A DNA stretch of 64,000 bases from Pyropia yezoensis (Eukaryota; Rhodophyta; Bangiophyceae; Bangiales; Bangiaceae). The notes under the pieces are model-generated. The model was not told the DNA's origin. It worked only from the letters and a program-made list of their open reading frames with translations, and searched no databases. Every line of letters starts with the position of its first letter. Within the stretch, counting starts at the first letter, position 1. The stretch lies in assembly GCA_009829735.1 (NCBI GenBank), contig CM020618.1, positions 5,330,882 to 5,394,881 of the forward strand, written 5' to 3'. The position numbers were made by a program, and so were the translations under genes. Below, piece after piece: positions 11,124 to 22,600 of this stretch.

Positions 11124-12884
11124 ATGGCTACCCTCCCTGGCACGACGGTGCCCGAAGGGGTAGACCCCGCGTCCCTTGACGCATCCCTGGCCACCGCGGG
11201 GGACGGTGCCCAACCCGGCGTTCTCCCTACGGGTGAAGCAGACCTGGGTGTGACATCCGGTAGCGGACTGGAGTCCACAGGCGGCCAAGCGCCACCTGCT
11301 CCCGTTCCTCCGGCTGCTCCTCCTGTGGGAGCCACCCCGGGGTCAACGGCGTTTGAGTCCGCTCGCAGCAGACGTCTCCCTCCTGTCGGTTCTACTCCTC
11401 AACCTCCAGGGATAGCCCCTGGTGTGTTTACTCCTGGACCCACACATGGCAGCTGGGTGCATACACCTCTTCCTGTGGGCACTAGCGATGCCAGAGGCAC
11501 CGTTGTGACTGGTTCTACGGGTCTCCCTGAGACCTCGACTCCTGGGACCGGCCAAGCTTTTCCTCCCCTTGCATCCTATGGGGCGGGGAGCTCCAAGACC
11601 GGTAACCGGAGCAGCCGATGGCGTCGGAGTCATCGCCGTCGCTCTAGCACCAGCGAGACCAGTTCCTCCAGCTCTGAGGAGGGATATGATTGGGATGCAT
11701 CTCCCGGTCCCACCCGGCGCAGGCTAGTCGAGTTTGACTTCCCTGCCCACCAAGTGTGAGATGCCACCCTGAACAAGGTCACGTATTGGGGTAACTACCG
11801 GCTGGAGAATCAAGACCAAGGTTACACCCGGAAGATGGCCAAGAAGATGGCGTCCCTGAACCGGCGAATGCAGCCGAGCTTCGGGGGACATCCCAAGTTT
11901 TCCGGGAAGAGACCGGCGCTTATCTTTGCCTTCCTGCGCCGGTTTGTCAAGGCATGCAATGACAACGATGTGTCCGAGGGCAAGGCTCTCTACCTCCTGG
12001 TTAACTTCATGACCGGAGAAGCGGAACAGCGGTTTGCACAGGTTCTACCAGACTCTGCCGGACACATTGTCGGACGTACCGTCGCGAGTTATCCGGAGGC
12101 GGTCAACTGGCTCCTGTCCAACTACGCTGACGCGGACTCTCTGCGTAAAGCAGTCGGCAGGCTGAACCGGGCAACCATGGAAAGACAAGAGACTCCAGAG
12201 GCGTTCGCCCGTCGTGTCCGGGAGATGACCGATGCTTGTGGCAACGTTTACCCTGAGGACAGGCTCAAGATGATCTTCTCGGAAGGGCTTCCTGAATATC
12301 TTCAAGTGGATGCGGAGAACTACAACCACGAACATCAAGAACATACCTTCCAGCAGTTGATGGCCTACACCCAGGGCAAGTACCGGCAAGCCAAGGCCCT
12401 CCAAGCTCCCATGGTTTCAACTCCCAAGCCGTTGTCGCGAGTTCGTCCCGGACCCGACAAATGTAACGGAGGTGATAGCCCTGTACCGGTACTCGCAGTT
12501 GGTGAGGCCTCACCCGTGGGGTCAGGGGACAAGTGGGGCGGCTTCATTTCTAAGGAGCAACCATCCATGGTCGCCCCCAAGCAAGTCAAGAACCAGCGGT
12601 TCCGGTCTTGTTGGCTGTGCCAGAAGGAGGATCACATGTCCTACCAGTGCCCGACCATTCCCAAGGACCTCCAGGAGAAACTCAAGCGTCAAGGACTGGT
12701 GTTTGCAAAGGCGGTCAACTGGGCTGACCGGCGAGCACCCTCCAAGATAAACCAGGCACAGGTACACGCAATCCGAGTGGCAACCTTACAGAGCATCACG
12801 GAGGCTCTGGCAAGGGAAGCTCCTACGGACTTTGACCTGGAGACCGAAACCTCTAAGGACTCCGCGGACCCGGGAAACGAGTAG
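11124..12884 (+). pseudogene. Element E gag region
   Basis: The start is chosen at the Met of MATLPG (11124), which also opens the F gag. A Pro/Ser/Gly-rich N-terminus with a Ser-rich acidic patch is followed by a helical capsid-like region (about 11835-12370). A CCHC zinc knuckle (C-x2-C-x4-H-x4-C, near 12610-12650) is followed by a CPTIP motif that resembles CPLIP in the B family. The region is fossil, with about one break. Confidence 0.85.
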
Positions 12885-13012
12885 GGCAGGCGCTCTCCCC
12901 AAGTGTCTTCCCGAATCTCCGACGGCAGGGTACTTCTACCTGTTCTCCCCTTGCGTGCCGGGAGAAAGGACGGCAGTTACCCGCTCAACCGGTAGCCGCC
13001 TGGACACCCTGT

Positions 13013-16000
13013 TTGTTCAATGGGACATTGCTCGTCCTGCGTAAAGAAAACTTCAAGATTAATGCTCGTATGCGTGTGGGGGATAGCCTCCCCCAAGCTG
13101 TTACGCCGGTGGTTGACACGGGAGCCGGACCAAGCGTCATCACTGAGAACCTGTTACCTCCGGGCTGGCGTCGACATGCCTGGAGAGCGCCTACCCGGAC
13201 CCATATCGTCGACGCTTCGGGTCAAACCCTACGACCGCTTGGCCGTCTTCCTGTCGCCATCTATGTCAACAATGAACCAATGCTTTTTCCCTTTCTAGTA
13301 GTCAAGATCCTATCAGTCCCCCTCATCCTAGGCTGGGACTTCCAGAAGCAGCATGTCAAGAGCATCCTACCCGGAGAAGGGAAGGTCCAGTTCAACCATG
13401 GGTTTGTGTCACCGGTATTGGAGCATCTGGACGCCAAGGTTCGTGTAGCCAAGAGCAAGAGGGAACGCATCCCACCCTCTACCTTGACTCTCTTCAAACC
13501 GGTGCTCCTACCTCCTCGCTCGGAGACCAAGGTTCAAGTAACGACCCGGATTGCAGGTCAATGCCTGATCTACGGACGTAAGGAACTTCTGGCGAAACAC
13601 CGGTTATACTTGGCCCACGGACATCACAAGAAGGTAGAAAGGCACACCCCGTTCCCGGTGCTAATCGTCAACGTGAGCCGGAAGCCAATAACCCTCGCCA
13701 AGGGCACCCGAGTTGGTACAGCAGAGCCTTACCGGGGATCCGCCCGTGCTATGAGCAAGGAAGACCTCCTGAACCTGCAACAAGAACTGGCATCCGACTT
13801 GACGGCCTTAGACGTACCTGCGAAACAAGAGCAGGCTGGCAGCGCTACTCCGAAACCCGAACAAGCGCCACCCGGGATGCCGAAGGTCAAGCAAGAAAAT
13901 GTCCCTCCCGACTTGAAGGAGGCACTGGAGAAGCTTCTCCAGGAATATCGGCACCTGTGGTCGGGAGAGCTGGGCAAGATGGACGCCACTCTACACCGGA
14001 TTCAACTCAAGCCGGAAGCTAAGCCAGTGCACATGCAACCATATCGGGCCGGACCTCATCGCCGGGATGAGATTGAGAAGCAGGTTAACAAGATGCTCAA
14101 GATGGATGTCATCGAGCCGTCTGATGGCGAGTGGGCTTTCCCGGTGGTAGTCGTCCCGAGAACCGGCGGTCACTTCCGTTTCTGCGTTGACTACCGGCGC
14201 CTGAACGAGATGACAGTCAAGGACGTATACCCGATACCCCGGATGGATGATTGCCTCGACTTTCTTGGTGATGCCACCCTCTTCTCGACGCTGGATTGTA
14301 ATGCCGGTTACTGGCAGATCCCTCTGGCTGACGAGGACAAGGACAAGACCACCTTCACGTGCCACCTGGGACTATTCCGGTGCAAGCGTCTTCCTTTTGG
14401 TCTCACCAATGCTCCGGCAACCTTCCAAAGAGCCATCGATATCATCCTGTCGGGGCTAAGGTGGAGAACATGTTTGGTCTACCTGGACGACATTATCGTT
14501 TTCTCCAAGACCCCGGCGGAACACCTGGAGCACCTTCGGGAGGTCCTGGCCCTCCTGTCCAAGGCTGGAGTTACCCTCAAGGCCGAGAAGTGCCACCTGT
14601 TTGAGACTGAGGTGGAGTATCTGGGGCACGTGCTGAGTCCGGGGGAGCTCCGAGTCAATGAGAAGAACATCAAGGCCCTCCGGCATGCACGGAAACCCAA
14701 AACCCAGACGGAACTCAAGAGCTTCCTGGGTATGTGCAACGTCTATCGCCGGTTCGTACGGGACTATGCTCTGATTGCCCGGCCATTGACCAAGCACACC
14801 AGCAAGAAGCTTCCCGCCCAACTCCCGGTGTTCGACGAGAAGCAGACCGCGGCCTTCGAAGAGCTCAAGAAGCGCCTGACCACCACTCCAGTACTGGCGC
14901 TACCCAAGCGGGAGGGCCAGTTTGTTCTGGAGACGGATGCCCGTGGCGTCCAGGTGGGGTGCTCACTACTCCAGCAGCAACCTGATGGGCACTTTCTCCC
15001 GATAGGCTACTACAGTCGCGTCTTGACTCCAGCCGAGAAGAATTATTTCACGACCGAGCGCGAGTGCTTGGCAGTCGTCTGGGCTTGCTTCCTGTTACGG
15101 CCATATCTTGAAGGACAAGAGTTCCTCATCCGGACGGACCACGCCAGCCTAAGGTGGCTGCTATGTATGGACAGCAGTCAAGGAAGGGTCGCCCGGTGTC
15201 GCCTACGCCTTTCGGAGTTCAAGTACAAGGTGTGCACCAGAGCAGGGAGGGAGCACCACTGCGCCGACACCATGTCCCGGCTGGAGACTCCTGCAGCCGA
15301 TACCGGTCCTATCCCGGAGGAAATACCTTGCTCCATCCTCCCGAATGTCGGACGTGGCTGGCACGCTCCCCTGTATGAGACACCTGAAGCTCATCAACCG
15401 GTGACCATTCACCGGATGCTGGAGGCACAAGTGACGGATCCTCAATGCTTGGAGCTTCGCCACCAAATGGACCTGAACCGGAACAGTCGTTTCTCCGAGT
15501 CTACAGATGGACTCCCGGTACGGGTGTCACCCTTCGATGGCGCCACTCAAGTCTACGTCCCCCGGGGCCTACGAGCTGACATCCTACGCCTGGAGCACTC
15601 GTCTCCCCAGGCCGGACATCCTGGTATTAATCGGATGTATGCTTCCATGAGACGACACTATTACTGGGAAACTATGGCCAGTGACGTCCATAAGTACCTG
15701 GAGGCTTGTGTTTCGTGTGCAAGGAACCGGTTGTCCCAGAGGAAGAAGACTTCTAAGCTACGCCTATTCCCTGCGGCGGAGCCCTTTGCAAGCTTAAGCA
15801 TGGACATCCTGGGGCCCCTACCTGAAACATCCAGTGGCAACATATACCTGCTCATCATATGTGACCGGTTCTCCAAGTTCACTCGAGCAATCCCGCTGAG
15901 GACCATCACGGCTCTGGATGTCACGTCAGCCTTCTGCGAGTACTGGATAGCGGCCTACGGCCCTCCACACTCCGTCTTGACCGACAAAAATCCCCAGTTT

Positions 16001-17446
16001 GCATCCCTGTTCTTCCAAGGAGCCTGTGACCTGATGGGCATCAAGAACTTGTACACCACGACGTACCACCCGCAAACGAACGGCCAGGTGGAACGATTCA
16101 ACCGGACCCTAGTGGACATGCTACGGCACTACGTGGAGGAGCACCAAGAAGACTGGGACGAGCTCCTGGCTGTCCTCACTCTAGCCTACAACTCCCGAGT
16201 TCACCGGACTACGGGAGTCGCTCCACTCGACTTTGTGACCCCAAGGCGGCTGACCAACTTCTCCCTGGAAAGAATATCAGACGGTCTCCAGCCTGCACTG
16301 AAGTCAGGTCCCAAGGCAAAGGATGAGTTCCTGAAACAACTGAAGCTGCTGCTCCCAAGAGTCAAGGAGTCAATCTCGAAGACCCAGGAGCGATACAAGC
16401 GGGGCTATGACAAGGGCGTTCGGGAAAAGAACAAGGAACTGGGTGGTGGCTGTGGCAAAAACCACAAGCACACACGGCACCCAAGTTGGGGCGGTGTGCC
16501 AGGGCTGCCTCCCGTGTCGGGGGAACCGGAAGAAGTGCAAGTCGCACACACTCTGTCCCTGTTGTGGGGCAAACCCCCCACGGACAAACAAGAAGATGGT
16601 GTGTGGTCCAACAGTTTCTTGGTCGGGACGGGGACGCAGGGCCAAGCCCCGCTGTCCCTCCCCTTATCCCCCCAGGGTCCACTCAGAATCTCGCCACTCA
16701 GAATCTCCCACCCCAGCACCTGCCCACCGGGCCACACGAAAATTCAAGACGATAAATGCAGAAAGCCCTCAAATCCAAGTTGGATTTACTACTAAGCTAA
16801 CTATCCCAAACTTAAGGAATATGGACCCAAATGCAGGGGGAGGAACGGATCAGGCTAGTGGCCTGCCGCCCCTTGCATGGCACGTGTTGCCCCCCTACCT
16901 GGGGGTCAATACTGCCACAGTGGCGACTGGGTTTTTGTGGAAAACCATAGCAAGACCCGGGGGAAGCTGGACTCGAAGACGGATGGACCTTATGAGATCC
17001 TGAATACGGACGGTTGGACCTTTCTTCTAGACGTGGATGGCTCCCCGTACCGCGTGAGCAGCGACCATGTCACCCGAGCTCCACCGCCAAGCCAACGGGA
17101 CTTGACCCGGCGCAAGCGGGCCGCAGTACCCTGGCTATCCCAAGAAGAAGGTCGGGAATATGTCTACGTCAAGTTTGTGGACCATGCCTCGAGAAACGGA
17201 CGCCTGTACCTGCGAGTACGCTGGTTCGGTTTTAACCCGGCAGATGATACCTGGGAGCCCTCAAACCGGCTACCCATCGCGGATGTCTGTGCCTACACGC
17301 GACGGAACGGGATAGAGGGCACTCCAGTGGCCAGAGCCGGCAAGATTCTGGAGTCGGACTCGGAGGAGTACCAAGAGGATGGGGCCAACCAAGACCCTCG
17401 GGACAAGCCGAGTTCATCCGCAACGGATGCGGAACAAGAGGATTGA
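13013..17446 (+). pseudogene. Element E pol region, interrupted by a solo LTR
   Basis: Protease DTGAG lies near 13117-13131, RT with YLDD near 14480-14491, RNase H at about 14920-15280, an integrase zinc region at about 15595-15725, and the DDE core at about 15790-16110 with GQVERFNR. A C-terminal chromodomain lies at about 17150-17310 (VKFVDHA, VRWFGFNPADDTWE). Between the integrase C-terminal region and the chromodomain sits a 469-bp solo LTR of another family (16451-16919). Apart from that insertion the region looks largely open. Confidence 0.87.
16451..16919 (+). repeat. Solo LTR of a third family (G type) within E pol
   Basis: The 469-bp unit begins TGTGGCA and ends TGCCACA and is flanked by a perfect 5-bp target-site duplication GTGGC (16446-16450 and 16920-16924). 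A copy of the same length, about 97% identical by eye, is at 38557-39025 in reverse orientation. With no internal region between two LTRs, it fits LTR-LTR recombination that left one LTR. Confidence 0.92.
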
Positions 17447-17588
17447 GAAGAAGGGAACGGGTATATCAAGGAGAACACGCAATACAAGCATGGAACAATC
17501 AAGGAAAACAAGCACCCGCTCGGGCAACCCTTCTCTCCGCCTCTTCCCTCCTCGCTTCTCCCAAGACCCTCACCCTCCTTGCCTCCAA
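17447..17588. other. Unassigned junction between the two nests
   Basis: This stretch follows the end of E pol. Its first half is A-rich and the second half C/T-rich. It has no match to either LTR family in the window. It may be 3' noncoding sequence of E, of the next fragment, or both; the join cannot be placed. Confidence 0.4.
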
Positions 17589-18035
17589 CTACAACTCCCG
17601 GCGCGGACGCTGAGCCGCGGGAGTGTCCTCCAGCGCTGCCTCCGCGGCACGACGGGAACCGGAGGAAGACGGGATGACGTAGTGCGGTGGACGCGGTGCA
17701 TCCCGGTATGACGCCATCGCAGTAGTACCGGTAGTTGCCGGGGGCTCCCGCTCGTCCAGATATGCCCGTCGGCGCCCCTGGAAGCCAGTCAAGGTTTCTG
17801 ACCACTGCTGTGCCAAGCCATGCCGCGTCAAGGTCGCCAGAAGTTCGCCAACCACCGGGCTGTTCGACATCTGGCCGCTGTCCGCGCAAGCAAACACCCG
17901 GTCAACCACGTTGTTCAAGACGCTGGCGTAAGTGCCCAGCACCAGGGAAGACCCGACGCCCTCAACCTGCACCGGAAGACGACCCAGCTGGTCTTCAATC
18001 ATACCGACGTCGTACTGGTCGCATGTCGGGCCACC
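17589..18035 (-). other. Minus-strand reading-frame fragment, possibly the distal part of element G
   Basis: About 150 residues are open on the minus strand, with motifs such as GPTCDQYDVGMIEDQLGRL and YASVLNNVVDRVFACADSG. No family is recognised. The right edge (about 18036) is where homology with D's antisense region starts. Its strand and its place beyond C fit the other half of element G, into which C inserted, but no overlap with G proves it. No CCHC knuckle or enzyme motif is visible. Confidence 0.4.
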
Positions 18036-19153
18036 TTGGTTCAGGAAGTCGGCGTCGAGCTGGCGACGTAACCATGGTGTCATGGCGGATGCGTTCCGCA
18101 CCGATCTAACGTGTGCGTTGCAGACCGGCAACGGTCGTGCGCCTGTATACACTCCCGTGCGCCCGCCTCTGTGGCAGGAGGGGTGGGAACCCGCACCTGC
18201 TTTCCGGTTTGACACCGGCCCTTGTCTCCGATACTTCGGGAGTGTGTTGGCCTCCCGGCCGGTCCACCCGTTGCAGGGTACCTTCACCCTTGAGGTTACC
18301 CTCGGGCAGGCTTCCTCCTTCTTGCTGTCCGTCCGCCGGCAGGGGCGCCTGCTTCATCTTCCGACGGGTGTCCGTCGGCACATCGCGCAGTTGGGCGTGG
18401 ACCTGATAGCCGCCAAGACCGGGTTGGCCCGGGGAGTTCGAGGCCCTGCTGGCTGTTCACGATGCCGTGAACTGGGCTGGGGTGTTGGCCCTTTCCCTGT
18501 ACCGGGACCCGCAGGCTGGGGCTTCCCCCTTGCCTCGTCACTCGTTGCGTATCCGGCGTACTCAGCCGGGTGAGTCCAGTTGCCATGGGTGGGCGTCCAC
18601 CGAGGCTGTTGCTGACCTGGGTATTCCCATGGTTATCCATGACCCTCTTCAGGTCCTTGCCCCGTGGTTCGGTAACCCGATACCGGCGGCGGTTGGCCGT
18701 CGTCCCCGAGAGTGGGGCTCTGCGGGTGGGGAGCGTGAGGTGTCCCGTCGTCGGGCGGAGCCCCGCCGGGGTTACGGTGGAGCCCCTTCGGTGGGGTCCT
18801 ACCGGGCCTCATATCAGGCGCCACCGCCTCCGGTGGTAGCCGTGTCGGCTCCTCTGGCTCCTCTGGCTGCGCCAGTGTCCGCTCCCGCCCCTGTCATACA
18901 AGACGGGGGTCCCCGTCTCTGGTATGAGGGCGTTGACGCCCTTGTTGCCCGCGCAATGCGGGAGGGTCTCTCTGTTAGCTGGGGGGATATCCACCCAGGT
19001 GCTGCGCTGGTTGGGTCAGCGCGTTGCTTCGGTGGTGTGCTTGACCGCCTCCAGACAGCTCTGGAGAACGTGGAGGCTGGCCGCAGCACCCTCGTCGAGC
19101 TATGCACCGAGGTAACTCGGGTGATTGACCGTCGTGAGATTGCCGACCGATAG
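18036..19153 (+). pseudogene. Antisense-frame remnant of element C
   Basis: It is on the plus strand, antisense to C itself, and matches the C-terminal half of D's antisense frame (31617-34088), with shared segments such as NHGVMADAFRTDL and LWYEGVDALVARAMREGLS. The N-terminal half is absent because C ends at 18036. It is fossil, with about one or two breaks. Its survival in a second copy supports the frame being a real family part. Confidence 0.7.
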
Positions 19154-19666
19154 AGCACGGAGGTATACGCGCTTACGCGTGAGTGGCCTCCCTCGGGCAG
19201 TAGGTCTACCCACTGAGGAGCGCTATTGTTTGTGAGGGAGAGGGCCCCGGTAACCCTTATGGTGGCCGGGTAGTAGTGAGTATGAACTCATCCCCCGCTG
19301 GGGCGTTTGCATGATACCAATGCCTGCCATTGGGGAGTACCCCGTTTGACTTAGTCGTGGCTTGCCTCGGTTCTTTCCTTCCTCCCCCAACCCATCCTGG
19401 TTCGTTAATACCCATGAAGGTCAACCTTCTTGGTCCGTCACTTGCCTCCTGGCTGAGGGTTTACCTTGGTGTAAGCCTTAGGTTACTTTGAGATTATCGG
19501 AGTTAGTCATCTCCTTCAAGTAAACTTGTAAAAGTCAGTAGCTTACTTAGTTTGCCTAAGTCCGCTCCAACTTAGTGAACCTAAGTCTTGCCGAGTCCAT
19601 GTGGCACCCTACTCAGTAGGTATAAGCCTCACCCCCCAACAGCCGAAGTCGGTGTCGGTTGGGTTG
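19154..19666. other. Element C noncoding stretch between antisense frame and pol
   Basis: This is a noncoding part of element C between the converging ends of the antisense frame and pol. It corresponds to 31138-31616 of element D. It includes diverged copies of the 24-bp repeats near 19520-19600. No separate gene is seen. Confidence 0.6.
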
Positions 19667-22600
19667 TTACAGTAGGCGTCGTCGCCTCATATAAGGCATG
19701 AGTAGTTGGCGGGGTATTTTCGCCGCCTGTTCCCAGGTGGGTGAGTCGTATCCGACCCACATAACCTTGACGTACCAGGGTCCTGGTAGGTCCGGGTCGG
19801 TGTGTCCGACCACGCTCTCTACTTGGTATGGGATCCCATCCGGTCCCACCGGGTCATCTGACCGGTGGGTTGTAAGAGCTTCATGTAGCAATCCAGCCGG
19901 TACCGACTGAGGCTGTTCCGGCTTCGGAGCAGGTGTCACATCGTTGAGGTTGATGCGGTGTATCTCCGTATCGGAGTGCAGTATGACAGAGTGATCATCT
20001 CTGTGTAAGATCTGGTACGGTCCCTTGACCGGTTGCATAAGCTTGTTCCCTCGGAACTTCTGGTGTCTGATGTAGACCCAGTCACCTGTTACCAGGGTTG
20101 CGTTGCGCACCCGTAACCGGGCGTCAAAGTTCTTCTTGTATCGAAGCTGTGTACGGTCAAGGGCACCCTTGAGCTTGGGTATCATCCACGATAGCTTGGC
20201 CAACCAAGCTAAGTGGATCCGTTCCGCCGGTCGGCCCTTTGGTATATCATACCCAGTGCATCTGCCCGGTGGCAGCGTCAGGTTACTGACGCCCATCGGC
20301 ATGACCCATTCCAGGGGGGCAATGGTGGTACTCCGGTGGGGCCCGGCATTGTGTGCCAGGGTCAAGACGGACAGAAGCCTGTCCCACGTCTTCGTGTGTT
20401 CCGCCACATAGCATTGGAGCATCTTTACGATGGTGCGGTTGAACCGCTCCACTTGCCCGTTGGACTGCGGGTGGTAGTCGGCTGCCCGACGGGGTTCGAT
20501 ACCGAACATGCCCAGGACCTTAGTGCAGAATGCTGACGTAAGGTTTGCTCCGTTATCAGAGAGGAGTTGCTTCATGACTCCGTATGCACTGATCCAGTGG
20601 TCAACCACTGCGTTCATGATGGTGTAGGCCGTATCGTCCGGGATTGCTACTGCCCGTGACAGCTTAGTAAAGCGGTCCGACATGACCAGGATGTACCTGT
20701 TCCCTTCTTCCGTTACCGGAAGCGGTCCGAGTACGTCGATAGCGACTTGCTCGTTGGGTCCATCCGGGGGGAACAGTTTCATAGCGAGTGCCCGCCTATG
20801 AAGACTCATGCGATTCCGTGCGCACGGGTGGCATCCCCGCACGTGGTCGATTACGTCGACGGCCATTGCTGGCCAGTAGAAAAATCTTCGCATTGCTGCG
20901 AACATGCGCGAACCCCCCGGGTGTCCGGCTGTGGGGTTCTCGTGTTCTCGTTCCATGACGGCTTGCCGTAAGGACACGGGAACCACGACTTGATGTCGTC
21001 CATCGGCGGGTGCCCGCCGGTATATGAGTCCGTCTTCATTCTCGGCGAAGATGCCGGCCGTGCCGGCCAGGTGGTTAGCGCGATGACGTCTACAGTCGTC
21101 GTCATTGGCTTGTGCCTCGCGGAAGTCCGCGAGGGTCAATGGGCACGCAAGGTGTGCCATGGTATGGTCAACCATACCCTGGGTAGCATTACCCACCATG
21201 CAGACCGGTACCACCGGGATGTCCTCGTCCACCGGGCGGGTATCCCCGCTCGGGGTGTCGAGTCGAGACAATGCGTCTCCGAGGTGGTGGGTTGACCCAG
21301 CCTTATACACTGTGCGGTAGTCGTGCTCGGCCATCTTCAGCCTCCATCGGGCTAGCCTCCCATGGCTATCGGAATCCTTGTCACCAAGGTTGAGGAGCCA
21401 TCGTAGGGGTTCGTGGTCGGACCTCACGATGAACCTGGAGCCCTCCAGGTATGGACGGAGCAGTTGCACTGCCCATATAACCCCGAGGCACTCACGCTCG
21501 GTTGCACTATAGTTCCGCTCAGCCGGGTTAAGTGTCCGGCTGAAGTACCCTACCGGACGTAGGTCCGGGATAACGTTATCGGAACCGATCAACGTCTCCC
21601 CCTGTAACAGGGTGCATCCCACTTGTTTATCGCACGCATCGACATCGATGACGAAGGTCCCCCGTCTATGCAGTAACGCAAGGACGGGTGGGGAGAGTAG
21701 GGCTCGCTTCAGCGACTCGAATGCCTCCTCTTCGCTAGGCGAAGGGGGTTGGAGTACCCTGGGTAAAGTACTGCTCGTAAGAACCGTCAACGGTTTAGCT
21801 ATCCGAGCGAAGTCCTTGACGAACCGTCGGTATACGTTGCACATTCCCAGGAAGCTCTTGAGCTGTGTCTGGGTGTTAGGGAACCGAGCATCCCGGAGTG
21901 CCCGGGTATTGGCTTCGAGTACCCCTAGTTTACCAGGGGCTATCTGGTGGCCCAGATACTCGACCGCATGTTGCAACAAGGCGCACTTCTTCAGACGCAG
22001 GGTTAGCCCGGCGTTCCGAAAGAGGATGAGTACCTCGTCAACATGTTGCACATGGTCATCCATGTTACGCGAGAGGACGATGACGTCATCGAGGTACACT
22101 AGGCAGTTACGCCACTTCACCCCCGACAGTATAATGTCGATAGCCCGCTGGAATGTAGCGGGGGCGTTGGACAATTCGAAGGGCATCCTTAGGAACTCGT
22201 ACACTCCACTGTGACAGACGAACGCCGTCTTGGGGATATCCTCGTCCGCCACCGGGATCTGCCAGTATCCGGCATTGCAGTCGATGGTGGTAAACACCGT
22301 CGCTTCCCCCAGGGAGTCGATGCATTCATCCATCCTTGGTAAAGGGTGGGAGTCCTTCTTGGTAACCAAGTTGAGGCATCGATAATCGATGCAAAACCGA
22401 GGGGTTTGATCCTTCTTCGGTACGATAACGACTGGGGCACCCCACTCCGACATCGAAGGTCGTATCACCTTCGCTTCACTCATCCTCTTCACTTCTCCAT
22501 CAACGATCTCTCGTTGCATAGGTCCCGCTCGGTGCGGTTGTGACCGGGCGGGGCGTGCGCCTGGTACCAGGTCAATACGATGTTGGGTTGCCCCAATTGT

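Larger units (their letters stand above)
10338..17450 (+). mobile_element. Element E: Ty3/gypsy chromodomain retrotransposon, second family
   Basis: The layout is a 5' LTR (10338 to about 10911), a primer-binding site (10913-10930), gag (11124-12884) and pol (13013-17446) ending in a chromodomain. It inserted into the 3' region of element B: the B sequence matches D up to 10337 and then changes abruptly. A solo LTR of a third family sits inside pol. The 3' LTR is not found; after pol the sequence runs into an unassigned stretch. It is broken, with about one or two breaks in gag plus the insertion. F at 39026-45274 is a reverse-oriented relative. Confidence 0.88.
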
